Assembly (NCBI RefSeq): GCF_902686445.1
Contig: NC_062219.1
Coordinates: forward strand, 108,315,160-108,379,159
DNA: 64,000 nucleotides
Reading direction: 5' to 3'
From: Sciurus carolinensis
Taxonomy: Eukaryota; Chordata; Mammalia; Rodentia; Sciuridae
The position numbers were made by a program, and so were the translations under genes. Position 1 is the first letter of the stretch. Each line of letters starts with the position of its first letter. Under the pieces are notes generated by a model. The model ran no database searches, was not told the origin of the DNA, and saw only the letters and a list, made by a program, of their open reading frames with translations. This document shows positions 52,250 to 62,904 of this stretch, in pieces.

Positions 52250-52795
52250 ATTCTCTATACTCACTGAAACACCTGAGAATTTATGAAGGACAACACCCAC
52301 ATACTTTTGACTTTATACAACCTAGAAAAAAAAAAACTATTTTTCTTTAAATGTATCAAGCAAAGAATTCTTCCTTTCCAAGACTGTTATTGAGGTCACA
52401 AACTTATGCCAGTGACAGATCCATTGTCTGGGATATGTTTGCAACTCCTCTGCTGGAATCTCTTTGGACTCTCTGCAACACTCTTTTGAACATCTTTGAG
52501 TGTAGCAATGCTTCATCCTTTGAGAGTGTATTTGATTTTGTATAAACAGCCCTAAATCATTCAAAGCTAAAGCACATGAACAAGATGAGTGGCCAAGTTA
52601 CATAACGCAGTCATCCACAGTTGAGGTGGGCTGTTAGAGAGAGTAGGGTTTGAGAGCTTCCTGATCCACGGAAAAAAATAGTCCAAGGCATGCAGTTGTT
52701 TTTCTAATGTGATTCCCAAACGAACTATCAATGTCATTTCAAAAATCTACATTACAGGAATATTTGGAGCACTGGAATCAGTATCTAATTTTCCA
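52250..52795. other. Anonymous DNA
   Basis: Overlapping ORFs on opposite strands (52337-52564) have no domain. A poly-A run lies at 52326-52336. Confidence 0.4.
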
Positions 52796-52799
52796 AGGG

Positions 52800-53475
52800 C
52801 ATCACTTTTATTTTATTTTATTTATTATTTAAATTAAATTTATTTTTAATTCACATGCAAAAAAAATAAAAATTGTACATGTTTATGGATTACCATATGA
52901 TGTTTTAAATACCTTAAACATTGCATAATATTTAAATCAGGATAAACATGTTTATCTCCTCAAATCTTTTCTTTGTGGTGAAATTCCATTTCTAGCAATA
53001 GCACACCAGAATTTCATACCCCTATCCAACTATAACTTAGCATCCATTGATCAACCTCTCCTCGGTTCTCTGTATCCCTTACTCTCCTCAGTCTCTGGTA
53101 ACCGCATCTATTCCAATTTCTGTGAGATCAAATTGTTTTATATTCAACATATGAATGAGATTATCTGGTATTTGTCTTTCTGTGCTTTGCATAATTTGCT
53201 TAACATAGTTATTTCCAGTTCCAAATTGTAGCAAATGACAGGATTTCACCCTTTTAATGACTGAATAGTATTCTGTTGTTAGATGTGCCACATTTCCTTT
53301 ATCCGTTCATTATTTGATAACCACTCAAACAGTTGTTTCCATTTTTTGGCCACTGTGAAGAGTGTTGCAGTAAACATGGGGGAGCACGTGCCTCTTCCAC
53401 AGACTGATTTCTTATATACGTTTTTAAACAATTTTTATGAAAAATCATGTGGTACTAACCCTGTATCAGTCCTTA
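52800..53475 (-). mobile_element. Old L1 (L1MA type) 3' end
   Basis: From an AT-rich tail, 'ttgtacatgtttatggatta' type, 'catgatgttttaaatacc' type, 'aaatcttttctttgtggtg', 'ctcctcagtctctggtaacc', 'acatatgaatgagattatctgg', 'tttatccgttcattatttga' and 'aagagtgttgcagtaaacatgg' are, in order, the antisense 3' UTR and ORF2 end of a mid-age L1. No frame survives. Confidence 0.75.
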
Positions 53476-53479
53476 TTCT

Positions 53480-55210
53480 ACACATTTTATAATTATTGTT
53501 CATTAAACAACCTACCAATGCTAGGAAGTATACCCTATGACTAACTTCACTTTACAGAAGAGCAATCTGAACTCAAGGAGCTTCTCCAAACAGCCTAGTG
53601 TTATCTTTCAATTATTTCCCACTAGGTCCCAATGCAGAACACCATGCTTATCTCTAGATGGCCTCAGTTTTGCCACTTTACTCCTAATAGGCTCACCAAT
53701 GTGGGTTTTAGTGGAGAACTTCTGTTTCCCAAATCATCTCATTCTGCATAGTGCACCTGTCTTTTGTTTCTTCTGGAAGAACACAAGCATGTCTTCTGTT
53801 GTTGTTCTCGCTCCCAAGATTCTCAAAATCATCTTAATCAACAAGCCTGCTAGCAAGGATTCTGAAAAATATAGTTCCCACCAGTACAGCCTGTGTCTTA
53901 AAAGGGAAAATATTTAAAGAGGAGGACGATGCTAAGTAACCAAGAGTAAGGCATGCTAGAAGTCAGGAAGGCTTGTCCAAAAGCAAGGTAAAAGGTTTGT
54001 AAGTTGGACTCAGTGTCAGGGAGTCTGTATTTATCAGTGATCTGCTGTGGGTCAGCAAGGGGGAAAACACAAGGAGAGATTTGAGCCCTACAACCACTTC
54101 TAGATTGCAATATTGATCTCATCGTTAGCTGGGGTGAGGAGCCAATTCCTCCCCCCTTAAATTGAACAGAGAATCATATCCTGATACTAAGCAGGAGTGA
54201 ATGAATAAAAAGGAAAGAAAAATAGCAACATGTAAGTTGGGTTTTCTCTTGGCTTATTCTCTGGGTAACTCTGTTTTTAAGCCATACTTTTCAAAATGCT
54301 GTTTCTTCTATAAACAAGCAAAGGAACAGAGAAGGAAAACGTCTATTTCACTAGTTTTTAAGGGGATGTGGAAGTTAAGGTTTTAAGTATTTATGGTTTT
54401 CATTTTAAACTCAGATGCAATATAGTGACCTAGAAAGGCTAATGCTTTATGGTATAAAGTTTGAAAAAAAAATCAGTGGAATTATTCTGGGAAACTCCCT
54501 TTGGAAATGAAAAATAATCATCTGTTAAATTGCTTTTCTCTCTTTCATTTCTTAAAAATTTTTGTAGCAAGTTATCCAGGGGCTGAAAAATACACAGATA
54601 ACATGGAGCCCAAGCTTTGCTGAATATTTACTAATACTTCTTCCTAATTATACTGCATGGGCATAATGCAGGATAAAAATGATATGGGAATTTAAATTCA
54701 ATATATAGCTTTGCTATATATTGTTGCATTGTCCAGTGAAAAATATAATGACATTAAATATGCAACAGAAATGTTTCCATATATTTTTTCCTGTAGTTTC
54801 ATTTATTTTTTTCTTTGTGGTCAAGTATGAAGTCCAAGATAAAACAATGACAGAGAAGCTGTAGTCAAATCTGTGTCTACTCCTGCATGAGGGACCTTTA
54901 CAGAAATCAATTATGATTATAATTATGGTTTGTGTCTATACAATGATAGTGCTTTCCTGTTATGTCATTGTCCTTGACATTATTCCTGGTTTAAAAGAAC
55001 ACATTTCTAAATTGCCAAAAGTTCCATTTGTTACAGAGTCAGATATTCAATCTCCAAATAATATTTTTTAAAGTACAGAGTTCAATACCAGATCACAGGT
55101 AAAGGACCAGTTTCAGGGCAGCTTAGGGGTTCCAGGAAAGCTCTTTTAAACAGAGAACATGAGGAAATTAATAAATATCAGGTAGGATCATGGTGAGTTA
55201 GCAAGCACCA
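53480..55210. other. Anonymous DNA, no gene seen
   Basis: A 126-codon ORF at 53537-53917 lacks recognisable domains, has random-like composition and overlaps no splice or promoter signals that I can defend. Nothing else was recognised. Confidence 0.5.
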
Positions 55211-55214
55211 TGTG

Positions 55215-55301
55215 TTACAACTGTCTTAAGAACATTAGCATTTTGACTCATTTATCCTCCCAACAACCTCAGGATTTTGATACACTTAATGACCCTATTT
55301 T
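55215..55301 (+). mobile_element. MIR SINE, left part (split by SINE)
   Basis: 'attttgactcatttatcctcccaacaacctc' type sequence followed by 'gaccctatttt' is the MIR 'catttaatcctcacaacaaccc' to 'tattatccccatttt' region. It resumes at 55544. Confidence 0.7.
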
Positions 55302-55543
55302 TTTTTTCTTTTCTGTTTGTTTTATTTTGTTTTGTTTTGTTCATTGTACCAACAATTGAACCCAGGGTACTCAATCACTGAGCCACATCCCCATCCTTTT
55401 TAAAATATTTCATTTAGAGGCAGGGTCTCACAGAGTTGCTCAGTGTCTCTCTAAGTTGCTGAGGCTGGATTTGAATTTTGATCCTCCTGCCTCAGCCTCC
55501 TGAGTTGTTGGGATTACAGGCATGCATCACAGAGCCCAGCCTG
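55302..55543 (-). mobile_element. ID-B1 composite SINE inside MIR
   Basis: Antisense: a T/G-rich tail (TTTTG units), then an ID unit ('caattgaacccagggtactcaa', 'atcactgagccacatcccca') and a B1-like unit ('gaggcagggtctcacagagttg', 'cctcctgcctcagcctcctgag', 'ttgggattacaggcatgca'). Flanks 'accctatttt' (55292-55301) and 'gccctacttt' (55544-55553) agree at 8 of 10 positions and are probably the target duplication. Confidence 0.9.
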
Positions 55544-55690
55544 GCCCTACTTTAAACATGAGGAAACAGAGATACAAAAAGGTAAACCACTGTCCAAGAT
55601 CACATTGCCAGTAAAGAACAGATTGAGAAACCAGCTTGACTCCAGAAATCAGTCTATTTCAGAAGTTTGAATCACTGATATGGAGGAGGA
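55544..55690 (+). mobile_element. MIR SINE, right part
   Basis: 'aaacatgaggaaacagagatac', 'ccaagatcacattgccagtaaa', 'aaaccagcttgactccag' continue the MIR from 55301. Confidence 0.75.
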
Positions 55691-55909
55691 AGAGAAAACT
55701 AAAAGATATGTTGGTGCTGCATTGTGATCACATATTGATCTTCCTGTCAGATCATTGAGACTTCCCTATCAACCTCTGGGTCACTCTCTCCTCTTCATAT
55801 TTCACAAATTTAGCCCTAGACTCATGTTCCTCTCTCCAGTATCATCCCTCTCTTAATTCTTGTTGATTTCACTGTATCCATAGGACACATTTCACCAAAT
55901 ACAGTCCCC

Positions 55910-56050
55910 CAACCAGTGATACCAATACCACCTAATTCTCAGACCCCAACTTAAATGAACCGGATTTAAATATCTGGCCATGGGGCCTAGCAATCTGGAT
56001 TCTCATAAGATTCTGCCCCAGCCAAAGTTTGGAATCTACTGCTGTGCTTC
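55910..56050 (+). mobile_element. MER5-type hAT fragment
   Basis: 'ggggcctagcaatctggattctcataaga' type, then 'ccaaagtttggaatctactg', recall the MER5-class 3' half. Confidence 0.45.
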
Positions 56051-56157
56051 TTTCCTGGACCTCCTTTTCTTCAAGGAGTTTGCGTATCTCAGGCACGCCT
56101 ACAGTCATAACCAACGTCTTCCCCAATACACTCCCTAAGCTCAGAGTTGTGCATTCC

Positions 56158-56536
56158 TGTATTGTGTGGATCTGAAATGTCTCCCAAAGGTTCATATGTT
56201 AAAGACCTGTCCCCCAGCTCGGCGCTGCTAGGAGGTTGTGGAACCTTTAAGAGATAGGGTCTACTGGGAAGACTTCCAATCATTGGGGGAATACTCTTGA
56301 AGGGAATATTAAGAAAGCCCCTCCTTCTTCTTCTCTTTTGCTTTCTAACCATGAGGTGAGAACTTTAGGGCTTCTTTTCACCATGATGGGCTACCTTGCC
56401 ATAGGCCCAAAAGCAATGGAGCCAACAAACCAAAGACTAAAACCTCCAAACAAACTCTGAGCTAAAATAAACCTTTCATTTATGTAAGTTTATTATCTCA
56501 GGTATTTATTATAGTAACAGAAAGCTGATTAATACA
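56158..56536 (+). mobile_element. MaLR-type solo LTR (379 bp)
   Basis: It starts TGTATTGTGTGGATCTGAAA and ends CTGATTAATACA. Internal landmarks are 'cccaaaggttcatatgttaaa', 'gaggttgtggaacctttaagag', 'tactgggaagacttccaatcattgggg' type, 'caccatgatgggctacc', 'ctaaaataaacctttca' (with AATAAA) and 'tcaggtatttattatagtaacagaaagctg' type. It is the same class as 39784-40147 but less damaged. No convincing 5-bp duplication was found. Two overlapping minus-strand ORFs (55932-56352) are chance. Confidence 0.8.
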
Positions 56537-56539
56537 TCA

Positions 56540-57175
56540 CCTGGATCTTTCCAACACATTCCTTCTTGTACCTTAAACTACCTTTCCTCTTGACTATGAC
56601 CTCCCGTACATTGTTACTACCAACTTTCACTGTCCCTTGCCCTCTTAATGGCCTCTCTTCCCTCCTTATCTAGCTTAAATTCCATGGTTGAATATTTTAA
56701 TCACTCTCTTGGGGAGATTCTTAACTTCTTGACCTTCCTCTTCTTTCTGACCTTACCTAGTAAAACTAAATCATACTTAAATGTAATTCTGCCTATTCTG
56801 TACCTGAACCTGTGTAACAGAACCTAGTTAAACACAAAAGCACACCAACCATTCTCCCTTGAAAGTAATTTCTACCCACCTGAGATTGGCCCCAGTGCTG
56901 CCTAGCAATTCTGATAGGCAGCCCCAGTCCATCTGCCCTGCTTGTCTAGGGGCTGTATTTCACCTTCCCTCTTCTCAAACACCCAACCCCTCCTCCCCCA
57001 TATTCACTTTTAGCTGATGACCTTAGTTAATTTTCCATTGAGAAAATAGGAGCATTCACAGAAAAACGTCCTCAAGTTCACACTCTACCTTTTAGCATCT
57101 ATAGTCATAAGCTCTACCTTTCCTCCCCTTGCTTCCACCTAAACAAATCCCTCCTCTTCTTTTCTAGATTGCTGC
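56540..57175. other. Anonymous, pyrimidine-rich DNA
   Basis: No gene or repeat was recognised with confidence. It may be a diverged LINE. Confidence 0.35.
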
Positions 57176-57177
57176 TA

Positions 57178-57275
57178 CCTGAAGTGTGGCCCTGGATCAG
57201 CATCATTAGCATGATCTGAACGCTTGTTAGATGGCATTCCAAGCCCTGTCATCCCACCAAACACCTCTTCTCGGT
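57178..57275 (-). mobile_element. MER5-type hAT fragment (antisense)
   Basis: 'gaagtgtggccctggatcagcatcattagca' type and 'gaacgcttgttagatggcatt' match the reverse of the MER5-class block seen at 26.2 kb. Confidence 0.5.
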
Positions 57276-57279
57276 CTCG

Positions 57280-58525
57280 ATGGACCTCCATACTACCAAA
57301 ACCCGTGATCAATTGTTAGTCTGTACTTTCTTGACCTACAGCAGCATCTGGCAGTTGATCGTCCACCTCTCTCATATATTTTGTTTGCTTGCCTATCAAA
57401 CCTCCTTCTTGGTTTTATTCCTATGTAGCTGCTTGCTCCCTCCAAGTTTCCTTTGCAGAGCCCTTCTTTTTTTCCCACTCTCTTTCACTCAGAGTGCTCA
57501 GTTCTTGGTCATCTTTTCATTTCCTCAATGATATAACACAGTCCCTTGGCATTAAATGCCAACCACGTGCTGATGTCTTGCAAATGTGCAGCCAGGCATG
57601 TTTTCCTGAACCTAGTTTGTCCTGATACCCATTTGACACCTAATAGACATCTCAGACCTGAAATGTCTGAAGCAGAACTCCCAATTTCCCCTCATAAACC
57701 TGCTTTACCTATAGCATTTCCTATATAATTAAATAGCAAATTCTATCCAGAAAACAGAAATAGGTACAATTCTCAATTGCTCTCTTTCTTCCACACAATT
57801 TGTCAATAAATAGTATTAATTTTTTTGCCAAAATTTGGTCCTGTCTTAATCACTTTTCACCATCTCCAAATTAAGCATTGGTCCAGGCCAATGTCATTTT
57901 TCATGGCACTTCACAGTACATTCTTGGGAGTTTCCCTGCCCCCATTCTTGCCCCCTTACAGCATTATGAAGAAGCAGTCAGAGTCATTCTCTAAAAAAAG
58001 CCAATGTGTTTCTGTTCTTTGGCTCAAAATTGTAGTGGATTCCAAGTTTTCCCAGATGAAAATCTGGAGTCTTCACAGTGGCCTACAAGACATTATGTGA
58101 CCTGGCTCCATCATCACTTTGTCATTTCCATACTCCTGATTGCCCACTCTTCCTCAGCTACATGTATTCTCTTGCTATTTTTTGAACACACCAGATCTGC
58201 TATTGCATGGAGCCTTTGGACTAGCCATTTCCTCTGTTTGCTGTGCTGTCCTATTTAATTGAATCACCTCCTTAAACCTACCTGACCACCTTGGGGTAAT
58301 ACTTTGGACCAATGCTTGTCATTCAGCTCTTCTTTTTCCATTGCTTTTATCAGTCTAACATACTATATATTTTACTTACTATATTTGTTGTTTATCATCA
58401 TTCTTAACCTGCTAGGATGTAATTTGCCTAAGGGTCAGGATCTCTGGTTGATTGATATGCTCCAACTACTTCAAACAGTGCCTGCTACATAGCAATGAAT
58501 TTTTAATGAATGCTGGCTGAGTGAC
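57280..58525 (+). mobile_element. L2 LINE, 3' 1.2 kb including part of RT
   Basis: Sense-strand L2. 'cttgacctacagcagcatctggcagttgatcgtcc' type corresponds to the RT-region 'cttgacctctcagcagcatttgac'. Then come 'taatagacatctcagacctgaaatgtctgaagcagaactcc' type, 'ggcctacaagacattatgtgacctggc' type, 'ggagcctttggactagcc', 'tgctaggatgtaatttgcctaagggtcagg' type, and the tail 'cagtgcctgctacatagcaatga' with a TGAA-rich end. It is one of the longest L2 copies in the window. Several short ORFs across it (57280-58492) are frame fragments of the dead element. Confidence 0.75.
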
Positions 58526-58599
58526 TGAAAGCATGACAAATGGAATGCATGGGTCTTATAGATGCAACTTGAATGGAATTTAGGAGAAGACCTGGTTTG

Positions 58600-58790
58600 A
58601 AATTCTGGACTAACCATTACTGTCTGTCTAACTTTGGACAAGTCACTAAACCACGCTTAACTTCTGATTTTATCAAGGGAGAATCTTGGTATCCACTTTA
58701 TCAGATTTTTTAAGGTAATGTTTGAGGAAACCCTTTGAAAGTATTAAGTATTATACTAAGGGGACTACATAACTTATTATCCAAGCTGAA
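58600..58790 (-). mobile_element. Degenerate MIR (antisense)
   Basis: 'actttggacaagtcactaaacc' and 'cttctgattttatcaaggga' fall in the order of a reversed MIR. The match is weak. Confidence 0.4.
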
Positions 58791-58959
58791 CACTTTCAAG
58801 AGTTAAAGAGGGCACCCTTAATAATTGCAACCAGGGGTATCCAATTCAAATCAGGGCAAAGAGCCATCATATATTGTATCAAATCCTGTTGTATCTACTT
58901 TCAAAATACACATCTAGAATCATGTAGTTCTCATCACTTCTATCACCCCTACCCTAGTT

Positions 58960-59612
58960 CAAAACACTGCCTCCTTTCATCTGGTCAACTGTGATAACCT
59001 CCTATACTGTCCTCTCTTGATCCCTATGAAGTATTCTCTCCACCTCACCCTGGATGGGGTTATTAAAAGTAAATCAGACCAAGTCATTTCTCTGCTTCAA
59101 ATGACTCAAAACTTCACCTGTCACTCAGGAAAAGACCCTAACTACTTAGCAAAGCCCATTGTATTTCAGATTCTTTCTGTGACACCACCTCTTTCCCCCA
59201 TGTGTCTCCAAAGTCTCAAGCATGCTTCTACCTCAGGGTCTTCATGCTTAGTTTTTTCTCTACCTGAAATCTCTTTCCCTTGTACATTCACAACCCTCCA
59301 TGTCCCTCACCTCTCTACTTAAATGTCTACATATCACCCTATGTAATAAAATAGCAAATCCTCCCTCTTAACCAAGCCTCTGGCATGCTCTACCTTTTTC
59401 ATCTGCTTCACTAGTTTTCTTTTTCTCCATAGCACTTGTAATAACTTAACATCTCCTGTGTCTGTACTCATTTATTGTCTATCTCACCAGTCACAATATA
59501 ATACCAGTGAGAGCAAGAATGCTGTCTTTCTGTTGCTGTATCCCAGAATCTAAAACAATGTCTGGTACCTAATCAGCAATCTATTTGTTGCATAAATGAA
59601 TGAATGAAATTA
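58960..59612 (+). mobile_element. L2 LINE 3' end
   Basis: Sense L2: 'gaccaagtcatttctctgcttcaaatgactc' type, 'aaagaccctaactacttagc', 'acctcagggtcttcatgc', 'ctacctgaaatctctttccc', 'atagcacttgtaataactta', 'tctatctcaccagtcaca', 'aacaatgtctggtacctaa', ending in ATGAATGAATGA. Order and end are those of L2a-type elements. The 101-codon ORF at 59017-59322 is a by-product. Confidence 0.8.
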
Positions 59613-59614
59613 AA

Positions 59615-61890
59615 GACATAATTACATGCAGATCAGACATAAATGAACCTGATTAGTGCAATAACTACCAAGCTAGGAAATGTAAGTGCACCGGTCCCTA
59701 TGAATTCCCCTCAAAATGTTCTCACAGTGTTTGAGGCCTCCCTTGATGCATTTAGGTATGAAAGGAGGAGAATATTAAGTCAGCCTAGGTGGTGACGTAA
59801 ATGAGAGTTGGCAGAAAGCACAGGGCGAGCCAGGTGGTGTGACTCCTTTGGAGTTCATGCGGACATCTGAACAATACAAAGTGCCCTGTGGCATATTCTC
59901 ATTTTGAAACACTCCAACATATTAATTCCTTTCCTAATTTATACTCAGCATAAGAACAAAGCCTCTAAATGTTCAACTTAAAGCCACAAGTGGAAATGTT
60001 GTATAGGGATGATATACTTCCCAGTTGGCTTGTTGGTTTATTTGCTTATTTAACCTAGAACAGAATTGGCTATGGGTATACAACTGGGTGCCATATGTGA
60101 GAGCCTCATAAAGGATGATATCTTTATTTCTATGACAAAACCACTCTAAAAGATATGGTTTCTAAATCTATGAATCTGTCACATGAAAACGACTCACTGG
60201 AAATGAAATATCGTCCTAAACAATACCAAATTAGTAGTCAGATGAGATTTTTTTCAATCAATTTACTTTGTTCAATTAACTTAGACTTATTTAATTTTAG
60301 ACCTAGGTAGAAGTAAATATTTAAAAACTTAATTTAATAATACCATACATATCCAGAAATTTTAATGGTTTTATAAAGTTACAGACATTTAAAAATTTAT
60401 TTAAAATGTCTTTTCTCAAAATTGACATAAGTTTTACAATCAAATATGAATAATACCCTTTACCAAGAAATGAGGATAACAGAATCAGAGTGGGTGAGGA
60501 AGTGAGTGAATATATAAATTTAGAATTTTGCAGGGAGAGATTTATTGAAGAGCTGCCACTTCATTTCAATTCTATCCCAAACCCTTTATGAAGAAGATAC
60601 AGTTTTAGGAGTTCCAGAAAGATCTTTAAGGAGAAAGAATTGTGTGAAAAGTGAACCAAAAGTCATAGTGTTCAAGTTTAATTATTCATGTGTCATACAA
60701 ACCATATATGCATGTTTGTGTGTACACAAAGTTGTTAGCTTTAGATCTGTAAAATGTGCTGAAAATCAAGCATCATGTGACTTTTGCCTTGACTTAATAT
60801 TCAGAAAGTTTATATAAATAATAGAATTCAGTGCAATAGTTTTATGAGGAATTTGGTAATGTTGATATTTATATAAATAACATGTACATTAATATTTTAA
60901 GTTGTGAACAGATGACATTGTTGCCCTACCAAGAATGCATAAAGGCAACACCCTGTAGGGTAACATGAAGCAGTCATTTGTTTTATTATGCCTGGTAATC
61001 AAAATAGATGGTTAGCAGCCCAGTAAAATAATATGATCATCAGGTAAAATTTTGTTCTTGTTTAAAATGGAAAAGAAAGGTGGTGTCATTTATTTTTGTC
61101 ATTGTTGATAAAGCATTTTGCTATCACAAGTGAAAATCAGGCTCAGTAAATAAGTCCAAAGAATAGGCTTATGTTAATTCTTCTAATGTAAAACCATGAT
61201 TTCCCAATATATTACCCAATTGTCATATGTCTTACTGCCCTACATATGAGGGCAAAATGTGATCTACAGGTATGGTTGAATTCAGTTCATCTTGCAGGAT
61301 CTGTTAGATATTTTAAGCATTTGAAATGTTTTCTGGTCCCTTATTGAGAATTATAGTCAGAATGGATAAATATTTATACAGTACTTACTTTGAAATTTCC
61401 CCAGACTAAAATTATTTCAGTCTAACTATCTTCATTGCTCAGAATTCAGACCCTTGACGACCTATCTATATCTCAGTCAACCCAAAACTCTTTCCTAAGA
61501 AACCTTTGAATTCCCCTCAAATATCTAAGAATAAGAATATTTTTCTTTCATGCTTGTTTTTAAAAATTCAACTGAGATTATTCAGAGCACCTGTGAAGCT
61601 CATGGTAAGGGATGGTCTTCTATTTACCATATGTTCATTTGGGCTCCTGAACTTACATTAGAGATGTGAACCCCACCTTCCACTTGGATTATCAGAGCAT
61701 GCAGCTCCTCCTTTAATCAGCCATATGGAATTTCTGACTGCTAGGCATTGTCGGAATGCGTAATCTCAAACTCTCACTTACTGATCGTGATCCAAAGCGA
61801 CGCAGCAAGAAATGTTATTGTACACTTGGTCTAAATTGTGTGTGGTCTTTCTTCTGGATATTCTACATTTTATTGCTTTGATTAATAATA
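59615..61890. other. Anonymous AT-rich DNA with a small CpG cluster
   Basis: No gene is supported. Five CpGs fall within about 50 bp at 61752-61802. A 90-codon ORF at 60545-60817 has no recognisable domain. Confidence 0.5.
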
Positions 61891-61892
61891 AT

Positions 61893-62125
61893 GAAACCTT
61901 TGTGCCAGTACATGATTCCAACCCTTCACATACGTCAACTAATTTAGTCTTCATAAAAACACCTATGAAGTGACTGATATAATTACTCTCACTGTATAGA
62001 TAAAGCGATGGAGATAAGGAATTTTGTTCAGTGACTCATGGCCATCAGGTGGCAAGGCTGGGTTCCCAAACCAGGTAGTTTGTCCCCAGAACCTATGCTC
62101 TTAGTCCTCACACTACACCTCACAC
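61893..62125 (+). mobile_element. MIR SINE, well preserved
   Basis: 'tttgtgccagtacatgattcc', 'caactaatttagtcttcataaaaac', 'atataattactctcactgtatagat' type, 'aagcgatggagataaggaa', 'ggccatcaggtggcaaggctgggttcccaaacca' type, then 'cctatgctcttagtcctcac'. This is a nearly complete sense MIR. Confidence 0.8.
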
Positions 62126-62399
62126 AAATAGCTCTGCACTTGTATACCAAAATTCAAAACTCTGCCTTTCTTGAGTTTTGCTCTGGCATTGAGCTCCCTT
62201 TGTATTTTGGACTTTTCTAGGAAGTGACCTTTTGAAACTCATCATTGGACTTATTAAAAAACATTGCTCTGAATTTAGTTCACCAGGTCACACCACATAC
62301 CTCTTAGGAAAAGAAATTTCTCTCAGATGTCAGAAACAAACAAACAAATATATTTTTCTCATATGAATACCATTAACCTTCCTCTCATAAATTATGGTG

Positions 62400-62900
62400 T
62401 TTTTTCCTTTATTTCAGCCTCTGGTAGATGCCAAACCTAATGTTTGCTCCACCTTTATTCCCACCTTTGCCCTAGGCAAAGACTTTACTCTGAACCCTGC
62501 TTGAATCAACTTCCTTTGAGCTCCAATTTTAACCAGACTCCAAATTGGACTCTGTCTTTGTCCCATTTAGTCCAGTTTTATCAAGAATTCTGCTGAAGTC
62601 AGTTTAGTAAAAACCCCCAACCCTTGATATCTGATCAAATTCCATCTTCTCTACCCTCAATATCTTATCAATATGGTTTGTTTTCATTAAGGATTAGTTC
62701 TAGTCAGTTTAACCAGAGTCCCCCTTACTCTGATATTTCCACTTAATAATTTTCTGTCCATTCACCCCCACCTTGCTCCTTGGCTATAAATTCTTACTTT
62801 GCCTTGTTCTATACAGTGTTGGAGCCCCATCTCTCCTCCCCAACTGCAAAGCCCCATAGCAATGGTCCCCATACCTGTCATTATATCCTGAGTAGCCTGC
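62400..62900 (+). mobile_element. Possible old LTR
   Basis: 'ttaaccagagtcccccttactctgatat' type sequence, followed by 'cttggctataaattcttactttgcc' with a TATA-like box and 'gttggagccccatctctcc', has the look of an ancient LTR promoter region. I cannot name the family and found no flanking duplications. Confidence 0.35.
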
Positions 62901-62904
62901 CTTA

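Noticed and set aside
53537..53917. 126-codon ORF
   Set aside because: No domain, no homology that I recognise, no promoter or splice context. The length is compatible with chance in 64 kb read in six frames.
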